A stretch of DNA of 5,947 bases from an uncultured Collinsella sp. (GTDB taxonomy: Bacteria > Actinomycetota > Coriobacteriia > Coriobacteriales > Coriobacteriaceae). The DNA lies in the NCBI GenBank assembly GCA_947003675.1, contig CAMQPJ010000090.1, positions 1 through 5,947 of the forward strand, in the 5' to 3' direction. Position 1 is the first letter of the stretch, and every line of letters begins with the position of its first letter. A program made the translations under genes and the position numbers. The notes under the pieces were generated by a model. It searched no databases. It was not told the DNA's origin and saw only the letters and a list, made by a program, of their open reading frames with translations. Positions 1 through 5,754 of the stretch are shown in pieces.

Positions 1-333
1 GTCAACGCCGTGCCGCGCGGCCAGGTCGAGGCCGCCCAGGCACTCGGTCTCTCCAAAGCTAAAATCACCTTCAAAATCGTGTTGCCGCAGGCTATTCGAT
101 TTATCATTCCGTCGTTGATTTCGCAGCTTGTGGTCGTAGTCAAAGACACCACCGTCGCCTACGTTGTGAGCTACCCCGACCTCATGCAAAATGCCCGCGT
201 GCTCATTACCAACTACGATGCACTCGTATCGGTCTACTTGGTAATCGCGGTCATCTACATCCTCATCAACGTCGCAATCAACAAGGCCGCCGTCTACGTT
301 TCGCACAAGACCGGTGCGACCATCATCCGCTAA
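1..333 (+). CDS. Polar amino acid ABC importer permease, C-terminal part (5' end outside window)
   Basis: Inner part and C-terminus of a membrane permease subunit of a His/Glu/Gln/Arg-type ABC importer, which moves amino acids across the cytoplasmic membrane. The frame is open from base 1 (Val-Asn-Ala-Val-Pro-Arg-Gly...), so the true start lies upstream; the ATG-like start near base 10 is internal. The visible part opens with the cytoplasmic coupling (EAA) motif, reading EAAQALGLSK and ending ten residues later in VLPQA, the segment that docks onto the ATPase. It continues with the family-typical run RFIIPSLISQLVVVVKDTT and a last hydrophobic helix (roughly VSVYLVIAVIYILINVAI) before a short charged tail. 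The partner ATPase starts 36 bases downstream on the same strand, so the two are very probably co-transcribed. Family assignment is firm. The substrate (glutamate, glutamine or another polar amino acid) is inferred and cannot be fixed from this fragment. Confidence 0.93.
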   Translation, partial: VNAVPRGQVEAAQALGLSKAKITFKIVLPQAIRFIIPSLISQLVVVVKDTTVAYVVSYPDLMQNARVLITNYDALVSVYLVIAVIYILINVAINKAAVYVSHKTGATIIR

Positions 334-369
334 CGCTTTACCATTTCGAGTCATAAGGAGCCGAGCACC

Positions 370-1134
<765 letters not shown>

Positions 1135-1145
1135 CCCAATTGCCA

Positions 1146-1180
1146 CGCGGGGCAAATTCATCAGTAACATTTGCCCCGCG
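1146..1180 (+). terminator. Perfect stem-loop after the importer ATPase gene
   Basis: CGCGGGGCAAAT (1146-1157) pairs perfectly over 12 bp with ATTTGCCCCGCG (1169-1180) around an 11-base loop, starting 11 bases after the ATPase stop codon. The position suggests an end-of-operon terminator. There is no U-run after the right arm (the next bases are CCACCCCAGC), so it is either a poor intrinsic terminator, a 3'-end stabilising hairpin, or a site that lets some transcripts continue into the hydrolase gene. Confidence 0.55.
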
Positions 1181-1222
1181 CCACCCCAGCACCATGTCCA
1201 CCCGGATTCGAAAGCCGCACCC

Positions 1223-2032
1223 ATGATCGGAACCCGCACCTCATCGTCCTACACCCCGCACGTCGACGTCGATCCCGCCGACCGCCCGCTCATCCTCGTC
1301 GCGCCGCGTTGGGAAGAGGCAAAGCCTTTTTTGAGCGAGACGCTCTCCCCCAACGAGGAAATCGCAAGTGTCTTTGTCGATGCCATCCTTGCCGCCGGCG
1401 GCCTGCCACTGCAGATGTCTATTACCGAAGACGTCGATGTTATCCGTCATTACGTGGAAATCGCTGACGGTATCGCTATTCCCGGCGGCCCGGACGTCAA
1501 CCCCAAACGCTGGGGCGACGAGCGTCCTTACGACCCCACGCTGTGCTGTGAGATTCGCGACCGTTTTGAGTTTAAGCTGGTTAACGAGGTGCTTCGCGCC
1601 AAGAAGCCGCTCTTTACCACCTGCCGAGGCACGCAGCTGCTCAATGTCGCCACCGGCGGCACCCTGTGCATGGACGTGCCGAGCCTGGGTGCGCGCGAGG
1701 GCCGCACGCAGTGGCGCCACACCCACGTGCTCAACGATCCCGTGCATCCTGTCGAGGTCGTGCCGGGCTCGCTGCTGGAGCGCGCGGTTGGCGGGCACAG
1801 GCTGATCCAGACCAACTCGGCACATCACTGCTGCGTCAATCGTCTGGGCAAAAGCACGCGTTTGGTCGCCAAGGCAACCGACGGCGTTCCCGAGTGCATC
1901 GAGGTCGAAGGCCAACCCTTCTGCCTGGGCGTGCAATGGCACCCTGAGTACACGTGGAAGACGCTCGAGACCGACTTTAACCTGTGGAAGTCGTTTGTCG
2001 AGGCAGCGGCCAAGGTAAAGCAGGCCCGTTAG
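1223..2032 (+). CDS. Gamma-glutamyl-gamma-aminobutyrate hydrolase-like class I glutamine amidotransferase (peptidase C26)
   Basis: Soluble cytoplasmic hydrolase of 269 residues in the PuuD-like branch of class I glutamine amidotransferases, enzymes that cleave gamma-glutamyl amide bonds such as gamma-glutamyl-GABA. The catalytic triad is visible: nucleophile Cys134 in TTCRGTQLLNVATGGTL, and His240 and Glu242 in GVQWHPEYTW. Other family marks are the oxyanion-side loop IPGGPDVNPKRWGDE (86-100), the HPVEVVPGSLL strand (175-185) and the NSAHHCCVNRLG segment (198-209). The ATG at 1223 is the only plausible start before the conserved PLILVAPRW segment; no in-frame start codon lies between it and the upstream stem-loop, and there is no good Shine-Dalgarno sequence, so translation may be modest. 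It lies 88 bases after the amino acid importer and ends at a strong terminator. PuuD belongs to putrescine degradation, but no other putrescine gene is here, so the natural substrate may be another gamma-glutamyl compound. Confidence 0.9.
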   Translation: MIGTRTSSSYTPHVDVDPADRPLILVAPRWEEAKPFLSETLSPNEEIASVFVDAILAAGGLPLQMSITEDVDVIRHYVEIADGIAIPGGPDVNPKRWGDERPYDPTLCCEIRDRFEFKLVNEVLRAKKPLFTTCRGTQLLNVATGGTLCMDVPSLGAREGRTQWRHTHVLNDPVHPVEVVPGSLLERAVGGHRLIQTNSAHHCCVNRLGKSTRLVAKATDGVPECIEVEGQPFCLGVQWHPEYTWKTLETDFNLWKSFVEAAAKVKQAR

Positions 2033-2067
2033 TTCGCGAACCACACAGGCTTAAACCTTCCATGCCA

Positions 2068-2107
2068 GGGGGGCGGACACCAGCCACGGTGCCCGCCCCC
2101 CGTATTT
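2068..2107 (+). terminator. Strong GC-rich intrinsic terminator after the C26 hydrolase
   Basis: GGGGGGCGG (2068-2076) pairs with CCGCCCCCC (2093-2101). The stem continues through one A-C mismatch into CACC/GGTG (2078-2081 with 2088-2091), leaving a six-base loop. It is followed on the plus strand by GTATTTG, a weak T tract. It lies 35 bases after the hydrolase stop codon and between converging operons, so it may also block transcripts arriving from the minus strand, although there the hairpin is not followed by a U-run. Confidence 0.8.
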
Positions 2108-2134
2108 GGTATGCTCGGTATGTTTATCCCTCAC

Positions 2135-2169
2135 AAGCAATCAAAGAAATCTCGACCGCAATCGGTCGA
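2135..2169 (-). terminator. Stem-loop with T-rich tail overlapping the end of the last permease gene
   Basis: On the minus strand, TCGACCG (2169-2163) and CGGTCGA (2158-2152) form a perfect 7-bp stem with a four-base loop, followed by GATTTCTTTGATTGCTT. The stem lies in the last codons of the second permease gene and the T-rich tail runs over its stop codon, so the transporter operon seems to end with a terminator folded from its own coding sequence. The stem is short and the tail is interrupted, so termination may be partial, with the larger hairpin at 2068-2101 as a backstop. Confidence 0.45.
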
Positions 2170-2959
2170 CGGTAAAGCAAATGGCAAAAACGCTTGCTAC
2201 GTTTATTAGGCAGTCAATTAGAATCGAAATGCATTGACTATTCCCCAACGGGGTCACGCCACAAATCCACATGAGCATCGAGGCTGGAAGCGGAAGCATG
2301 GAATTGGCCCCGATCTGTATGTAGATCGCTACAACGTTGACAAGCAACAGCATGCCAATCGGACCGAAGCCGGACCCAAAATAGGAAACAGCGATCACGC
2401 AAGAGACCACGTATGCAAGGCAGGCAGCGGCAGCAAGAACAAGTCGATAGCAAAATACATGCAGGTTGAAATACTGCTGAGCATCCAGAACGATTGCGCA
2501 GTTAAGACAGTACAAAACGACACTCGACAGGATAAACGCGACCAAAAGGGCGAGGGATGACAGTATCGCCCGCGCAACAGTAGCGCACACCCGCTTCCCT
2601 CCCCGAGCCGCCGACAACCCCCACGGTTCCTCAATAAAGCCCGAACTGACAAAGCGCGGCACAATGCAAGCCGCGATGAACGGAAAGAACAATGCATGAG
2701 CCAACGGGGCTACGTTGAACAGCAGACCGCGAAAGACCTCTGCATTACCAAATAGAAGGACATCCTCTGCCGATAGCCGAAGCGTCGGGTCTGGGAAAAA
2801 GCCCAAGAAACTGTTCTCACGGAGGCTACAGAACCACATCGGGAAAGAATTAAGCTGCAATGCCACCATGCACGCATAAATTACCAAGATTAAGGCGTAC
2901 ACCCATTTGCTCACATGCTTCAATTCTGACTGGAGAAGTCTTTTAATCTGACGAGCCAT
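2141..2959 (-). CDS. ABC-2 type membrane permease, second subunit
   Basis: Integral membrane protein of 272 residues, the second of two permeases encoded after the ABC ATPase. It has an amphipathic basic N-terminus (MARQIKRLLQSELKH), a first helix at about 19-36, an extracytoplasmic stretch at about 37-82, a second helix at about 83-100, and a charged turn containing GFIEEPWGLSAARGGKR. The turn matches the place where ABC-2 permeases carry their ATPase-contacting segment. Three or four further hydrophobic helices follow, ending in a basic RLRSRFL tail. No catalytic motif is present. I prefer the ATG at 2959: it has a GGGGGTG stretch at a suitable distance and overlaps the upstream permease gene by 17 bases. 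A GTG at 2968 would add three residues but has no ribosome binding site. Family membership is inferred from topology and gene order rather than strong sequence signatures. With its partner it probably forms a heterodimeric channel for peptide export or self-immunity. Confidence 0.8.
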   Translation of the reverse strand: MARQIKRLLQSELKHVSKWVYALILVIYACMVALQLNSFPMWFCSLRENSFLGFFPDPTLRLSAEDVLLFGNAEVFRGLLFNVAPLAHALFFPFIAACIVPRFVSSGFIEEPWGLSAARGGKRVCATVARAILSSLALLVAFILSSVVLYCLNCAIVLDAQQYFNLHVFCYRLVLAAAACLAYVVSCVIAVSYFGSGFGPIGMLLLVNVVAIYIQIGANSMLPLPASMLMWICGVTPLGNSQCISILIDCLINVASVFAICFTVDRLRSRFL

Positions 2960-3767
2960 TGAGCACACCCCCAGCGCGAAAGCTCACGAGAGCGTAAATC
3001 AATACCGATAGACAGCTGGCTGCCACGCCATATTCCAGAAGTATCAGCTGACCCATATCGCTATACCCAAGGGCACATCCGACTCCAAGGTACGGCCCTG
3101 GAAGGAGGAAGATCCATCGCAAGGATGGTATGGGCGTCTGAAGGTAAGTTCCGTAGAGCGTCAAGCTCGTGACAAATCCGATTATTGCCACAGCCCCGCT
3201 AAATACGGCGCTGCTTGTAATCCGATAGATGGTCACCGTCTCCAACGCAACCGATATCACCAATACGGCGTTGATTATCATCGCAGGCAAAAATGCAGCC
3301 AGCATGTCGTGCGCACAGCTTTGCCCGCCACGTATTATGGCTATTGCAAAAAGAAGAAGGCAAAGCGCACTATATGCTGCGCCAATTATTAAAGCAGACG
3401 AAAACACATGTGCTAGGACCCCATTAAAGCGGGTAAGACCTCTTGCTGAAGAAATTCGGTATCCCTCTTCATAGCCGCGCTCCTGTAAAATCGCCAGGCA
3501 AACGATGAGCGGAACGAACAGAGAGGTGCCGGCAAAAGCACTGCGCACAAGGGACTCATCGGGTGCAGAAGGATCAATTACATTCCAGCAGAAGCCAATA
3601 TCCTCCCCAAAAACGCTATTGCCAAAGGCGAGCAACGTTGTTCCGTTTTTTAGAAAGATGCCGAAGAGAAGGCCGAACGCCAGCATAAGCGCAAGACCAA
3701 ACTTCGCCGGAAACATCCTGTGCAAACGCATCATATCTGCCTTTACGGGATGGATCGCCCGCTTCAT
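2943..3767 (-). CDS. ABC-2 type membrane permease, first subunit
   Basis: Integral membrane protein of 274 residues with about six hydrophobic segments: roughly 24-40, 82-94, 117-145, 156-175, 187-206 and 241-262. The cytoplasmic N-terminus is basic and methionine-rich (KADMMRLHRMF). The segment LQERGYEEGYRISSARGLTR (94-113), between helices 2 and 3, resembles the ABC-2 pattern in which an acidic pair and an arginine-rich stretch contact the ATPase; the second permease has a similar segment at the same place, so the two look like diverged paralogues. The ATG at 3765-3767 overlaps the ATPase stop codon in an ATGA junction, giving translational coupling; only a weak AAGGCGG lies upstream. The substrate is not encoded in the sequence. 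The position behind a cysteine-rich peptide gene suggests peptide export or immunity. Base composition is nearer 50% GC, lower than the importer genes at the left. Confidence 0.82.
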   Translation of the reverse strand: MKRAIHPVKADMMRLHRMFPAKFGLALMLAFGLLFGIFLKNGTTLLAFGNSVFGEDIGFCWNVIDPSAPDESLVRSAFAGTSLFVPLIVCLAILQERGYEEGYRISSARGLTRFNGVLAHVFSSALIIGAAYSALCLLLFAIAIIRGGQSCAHDMLAAFLPAMIINAVLVISVALETVTIYRITSSAVFSGAVAIIGFVTSLTLYGTYLQTPIPSLRWIFLLPGPYLGVGCALGYSDMGQLILLEYGVAASCLSVLIYALVSFRAGGVLNGSSD

Positions 3768-4489
3768 AGCGAGACCGCCTTCATCAAGCGCCTGTAATAC
3801 TCTTTTAGGGACGACGCCTCATCCCTTATGACGTCCATCGATTCCTTTTTCAGCAGTTCGCCGTCATGAAGAAACAGGCAGCTTGTTGCAACCGATGCCA
3901 ACTCATCCAAATCATGGCTAGAGATGAGCATGGTCTTACCCTGTTCTCGATTCAATCGACCGATAAGGGCCCATATACTCTCGATGCCCAGCGGGTCCAA
4001 CCCGTTTGCTGGCTCATCAAAAATAAGCAGATCAGTGTCACCCAACAAAGCCGTAGCTATATCCAGCCGCCGTTTCATTCCCAGAGAAAAACTGCTCACG
4101 CTCTTTTTCTCTTCGATGTCCAGCCCGACTAGGCTCAAAACGCGAGGAATCTCACGATTCGCATCAAGCCCCCATTCCAAACATCGGATTTGGAGATTCT
4201 CAACCGCACTGAGGGATTGGTATGCTCCGCTGGAATCTGGCACATAGCCGACACGCGTCCGCATCAAGCCAAGCTCTCTTTTTGATTTGCCTCCAAAGAG
4301 CTCCACGCTCCCCGACGATAGCTCGCAGAGGCCCAAGACGATTTTAATAAGCGTGCTTTTGCCCGCACCGTTTGCGCCGACAAGGGCACAGAGCTCAGAC
4401 TGATGCACCTCGAAGGAAACGTCATGCAAAACGCGCCGTTTCCCGTAGCGCTTTGACACCTTTGATAGCTTTATCGCTGATGCACTCAT
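3764..4489 (-). CDS. ABC transporter ATP-binding protein (BcrA/LanF-like, peptide export or immunity)
   Basis: Cytoplasmic ATPase of 241 residues that would drive the two permeases encoded just downstream. Visible motifs are Walker A GANGAGKST (38-46), signature FSLGMKRRL (134-142), Walker B LLIFDEP (154-160), D-loop NGLD (162-165) and H-loop His192 in ISSHDLDEL. The FSLGMK/RRL signature and the ANGLDP stretch are typical of the drug, bacitracin and lantibiotic-immunity group (BcrA, LanF). Where most ABC ATPases have the Q-loop glutamine, this protein reads GYVPDSSGAY, so Asp85 sits at or near that place, comparable to the acidic residue reported for LanF proteins. The ATG at 4489 has GGGAGG at 4498-4493 in mRNA sense, with a short spacing of three bases. 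The gene starts 68 bases after the cysteine-rich peptide gene, beyond a stem-loop, and overlaps the first permease by four bases. The export/immunity role is inferred from family and context. Confidence 0.9.
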   Translation of the reverse strand: MSASAIKLSKVSKRYGKRRVLHDVSFEVHQSELCALVGANGAGKSTLIKIVLGLCELSSGSVELFGGKSKRELGLMRTRVGYVPDSSGAYQSLSAVENLQIRCLEWGLDANREIPRVLSLVGLDIEEKKSVSSFSLGMKRRLDIATALLGDTDLLIFDEPANGLDPLGIESIWALIGRLNREQGKTMLISSHDLDELASVATSCLFLHDGELLKKESMDVIRDEASSLKEYYRRLMKAVSL

Positions 4490-4511
4490 TGGCCTCCCGT
4501 TCTGCTTGATA

Positions 4512-4549
4512 GCAAAACCGCTGCTGCCAGACTGTCGCCTGGCAGCAGC
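4512..4549 (-). terminator. Stem-loop with short U-run between peptide gene and transporter: probable partial terminator
   Basis: Read on the minus strand, GCTGCTGCCAG (4549-4539) and CTGGCAGCAGC (4530-4520) form a perfect 11-bp stem with an eight-base loop, followed by GGTTTTGC. It begins eight bases after the peptide stop codon and ends before the ATPase ribosome binding site. No promoter is evident between it and the ATPase gene. The natural reading is a leaky terminator or processing hairpin that yields a lot of peptide mRNA and less transporter mRNA, a common layout in bacteriocin and RiPP operons. The U-run is only four bases, fitting partial read-through. Confidence 0.7.
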
Positions 4550-4557
4550 CGCAACTG

Positions 4558-4686
4558 CTAGAGATTAACTAAACAGAAGTTTTTGCTGCAGTTATTGACG
4601 CAAGTGCGTGCTCCACAGAATGTCTTGCAGTAACCGTTGCACCCACCACCGGGGTCCACATAACTCGGTTTGACAATCCAGCTCAT
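4558..4686 (-). CDS. Small cysteine-rich peptide, candidate bacteriocin/RiPP precursor
   Basis: A 42-residue peptide beginning MSWIVKPSYVDP. Glycines lie at 13-15 and cysteines at 16, 20, 24, 29, 33 and 38, so the gaps between cysteines are 3, 3, 4, 3 and 4 residues. From Cys16 on there are no acidic residues and three basic ones (Lys21, Arg27, Lys35), so the C-terminal 27 residues are cationic. The start is well supported: an exact AAAGGAGG lies six bases before the ATG, and a consensus-like promoter lies just upstream. There is no classical signal peptide or membrane segment. The Gly-Gly-Gly step before the first cysteine could mark a leader/core border, with a leader shorter than usual. 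An ABC ATPase and two permeases follow after a stem-loop. Six cysteines in about 40 residues recall SCIFF/ranthipeptide and other cysteine-rich precursors, but I do not recognise the sequence as a member, and no modifying enzyme is in the window. Alternatives are a disulfide-bonded bacteriocin, a metal-binding miniprotein or a signalling peptide. Confidence 0.8.
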   Translation of the reverse strand: MSWIVKPSYVDPGGGCNGYCKTFCGARTCVNNCSKNFCLVNL

Positions 4687-4692
4687 ATCGTT

Positions 4693-4700
4693 CCTCCTTT
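4693..4700 (-). promoter_or_regulatory. Perfect Shine-Dalgarno site of the cysteine-rich peptide gene
   Basis: AAAGGAGG on the minus strand, six bases before the ATG at 4686. It is the strongest ribosome binding site in the window and the main evidence that this short reading frame is translated at high level. Confidence 0.88.
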
Positions 4701-4724
4701 CTATTATCGCTTTTACTTTGTGTT

Positions 4725-4753
4725 ATTGTTTATCGATAACTTATATTTGTCAA
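4725..4753 (-). promoter_or_regulatory. Sigma70-type promoter for the peptide-transporter operon
   Basis: On the minus strand an exact -35 hexamer TTGACA (4753-4748) is followed after 17 bases by AACAAT (4730-4725), which matches the TATAAT -10 consensus at four of six positions. The surroundings are strongly AT-rich. A start of transcription near 4718 would give a leader of roughly 30 bases carrying the AAAGGAGG site. The promoter lies just after the hairpin that ends the regulator operon. The -35 is convincing; the -10 is imperfect, as expected of a regulated promoter. Confidence 0.7.
4728..4739. promoter_or_regulatory. Palindrome inside the peptide promoter, candidate operator
   Basis: TTATCGATAA (4730-4739) is a perfect 10-bp palindrome lying in the spacer and touching the -10 element of the peptide promoter. 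Together with the adjacent plus-strand bases it forms GTTTATCGA (4728-4736), also found at 5767-5775 before the DUF2975/XRE operon. The position is right for a repressor that excludes RNA polymerase. The small XRE-type regulator encoded next door is the obvious candidate, but that link is inference. Confidence 0.5.
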
Positions 4754-4794
4754 GATAATTTAAAGAGATGGGGCCCGCGCGAGCCCCGGGCCCC
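4754..4794 (-). terminator. GC-rich terminator hairpin ending the DUF2975-XRE operon
   Basis: On the minus strand GGGGCCCG (4794-4787) pairs perfectly with CGGGCCCC (4777-4770) around a nine-base loop and is followed by ATCTCTTTAAATTATC, which is AT-rich but lacks a pure U-run. It begins 37 bases after the regulator stop codon and separates the regulator unit from the peptide promoter, whose -35 element lies immediately downstream. It should insulate the peptide gene from read-through. Confidence 0.72.
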
Positions 4795-4831
4795 AACACA
4801 CCAAAATATCGTTTTAGCTGCTCGCTATATG

Positions 4832-5161
4832 CTACTCGTCGCTCAAATCTACAGCAAAGACTGATGTCGGAAGCGACGCCTCATTGCCTCCACCATTCCG
4901 CATCTGTCTCACGACATTTTTTGCACGCTCGACAATAAGCTCCTCAAGCTCTTTCTCGCTCACACGCTGAATAATATCTCCCGGTTGACAATCAAGCTCA
5001 TCACAGATATCGAGAAGAGTCTTTAGGCGAATAGCTTTTATCTTTCCGTTTCTCAGCTTTGAAATATTAGCCGGAGTATGCCCCGTCGCCCGAATCAGAT
5101 CAGCGCTGGTCTTTCCGGTCTTAAGCAGCTGCGTCTCAAGCTCGATGATGAGATAGCTCAT
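4832..5161 (-). CDS. Small XRE/Cro-type helix-turn-helix regulator (YozG-like)
   Basis: DNA-binding protein of 109 residues. The first 65 residues form a Cro/C1-type helix-turn-helix: a helix around SADLIRATG (19-27), a recognition helix in HTPANISKLRNGK (28-40), then IKAIRLKTLLDICDELDCQPGDII (41-64). The phrase AIR.KTL..IC..LDCQPGDI is the hallmark of the short YozG-type regulators that usually sit beside DUF2975 membrane proteins. The remaining 45 residues are an extra charged tail (EKELEELIVERAKNVVRQM, then a Gly-rich and acidic end) not found in the minimal family members; it may be a partner or sensor contact. The ATG at 5161 has AGGAGG at 5171-5166, which overlaps the stop codon of the upstream gene, so the two genes are co-translated. 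By position it probably regulates its own operon and the peptide-transporter operon that begins 146 bases downstream. Confidence 0.9.
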   Translation of the reverse strand: MSYLIIELETQLLKTGKTSADLIRATGHTPANISKLRNGKIKAIRLKTLLDICDELDCQPGDIIQRVSEKELEELIVERAKNVVRQMRNGGGNEASLPTSVFAVDLSDE

Positions 5162-5169
5162 GCTTCCTC

Positions 5170-5730
5170 CTACACAAGCTCGTCAGACTGCTCTTGGAGC
5201 AGCGAGGCATAACTCCAGATCACCGAGATACACAGACAGACAGCCGCGCCGATAAGCGACCCCGCATCAAAGGCAACGCCTTGGCAAATCTCAATAACGA
5301 AGGAATGAGGCACGACGTAAAGCTCCAGCCCACCAATGGTAAGATTGACCGATCCGTAGGCACCAATAAGCGAAACCGCGGCGTTAACAGCAAAGGCAAG
5401 CGCAAGAACACGGATAAGCCGCACATGCGTCTTGGTAAAGGGCGAGACGCCTCGCGAGATGTTACGGCTGATCCCACACAGAACGACAAGCGAAATACCC
5501 ACGACGAGTGCCAGGCACAGTCCGCTTGGGATAACGATGCACCCGCCATCGAGAAGCGTCACGACGCCGAAAGAATCGACAGAGGCAACGTTTGCAACCG
5601 CATACCAGATCACGTAAACAACCAACGCGGCAAAAGCGACGAGCATCCCTGCAAAAACGGCTGCCATGCAAAAGCCAAGCTTCCTGATATTTTCGCCCGC
5701 TTTGGCCATACGCTGAACGCTGTTAGACAT
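5170..5730 (-). CDS. DUF2975 family membrane protein
   Basis: Membrane protein of 186 residues with four hydrophobic segments, at about 21-46, 68-87, 105-124 and 155-178. Between segments 2 and 3 it carries ISRGVSPFTKTHVRLIR (91-107), the cytoplasmic G..PF....V..IR motif that defines DUF2975. I chose the ATG at 5730: it opens a basic amphipathic start (MSNSVQRMAKAGENIRKLGF) and has GAGGGTGAG just upstream. The frame is open to 5892, but the extra 54 residues contain many Cys, Asn and Asp, have no family similarity that I can see, and would place the tandem repeats at 5760-5779 inside the gene. DUF2975 proteins are commonly paired with a YozG-like regulator, as here (eight-base gap). The biochemical role is unknown; a membrane sensor or anchor that controls the regulator is an inference from this constant pairing. 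Confidence 0.85.
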   Translation of the reverse strand: MSNSVQRMAKAGENIRKLGFCMAAVFAGMLVAFAALVVYVIWYAVANVASVDSFGVVTLLDGGCIVIPSGLCLALVVGISLVVLCGISRNISRGVSPFTKTHVRLIRVLALAFAVNAAVSLIGAYGSVNLTIGGLELYVVPHSFVIEICQGVAFDAGSLIGAAVCLCISVIWSYASLLQEQSDELV

Positions 5731-5754
5731 ACACTCACCCTCATCGACTCTATC

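Noticed and set aside
2957..2968. GTG start at 2968 for the second permease
   Set aside because: It has no ribosome binding site at a workable distance; the ATG at 2959 does and fits the tight gene overlap.
4558..4686. Assignment of the Cys-rich peptide to the SCIFF (six cysteines in forty-five residues) family
   Set aside because: The number of cysteines and the length fit, but the N-terminal sequence (MSWIVKPSYVDP) and the Cys spacing do not match the SCIFF pattern as I remember it, and no radical SAM maturase is adjacent.
4670..4864. Plus-strand 64-codon frame with a hydrophobic start
   Set aside because: It begins with TTG, has no ribosome binding site and runs across the peptide promoter and the GC-rich terminator; the hydrophobic run comes from T-rich promoter DNA.
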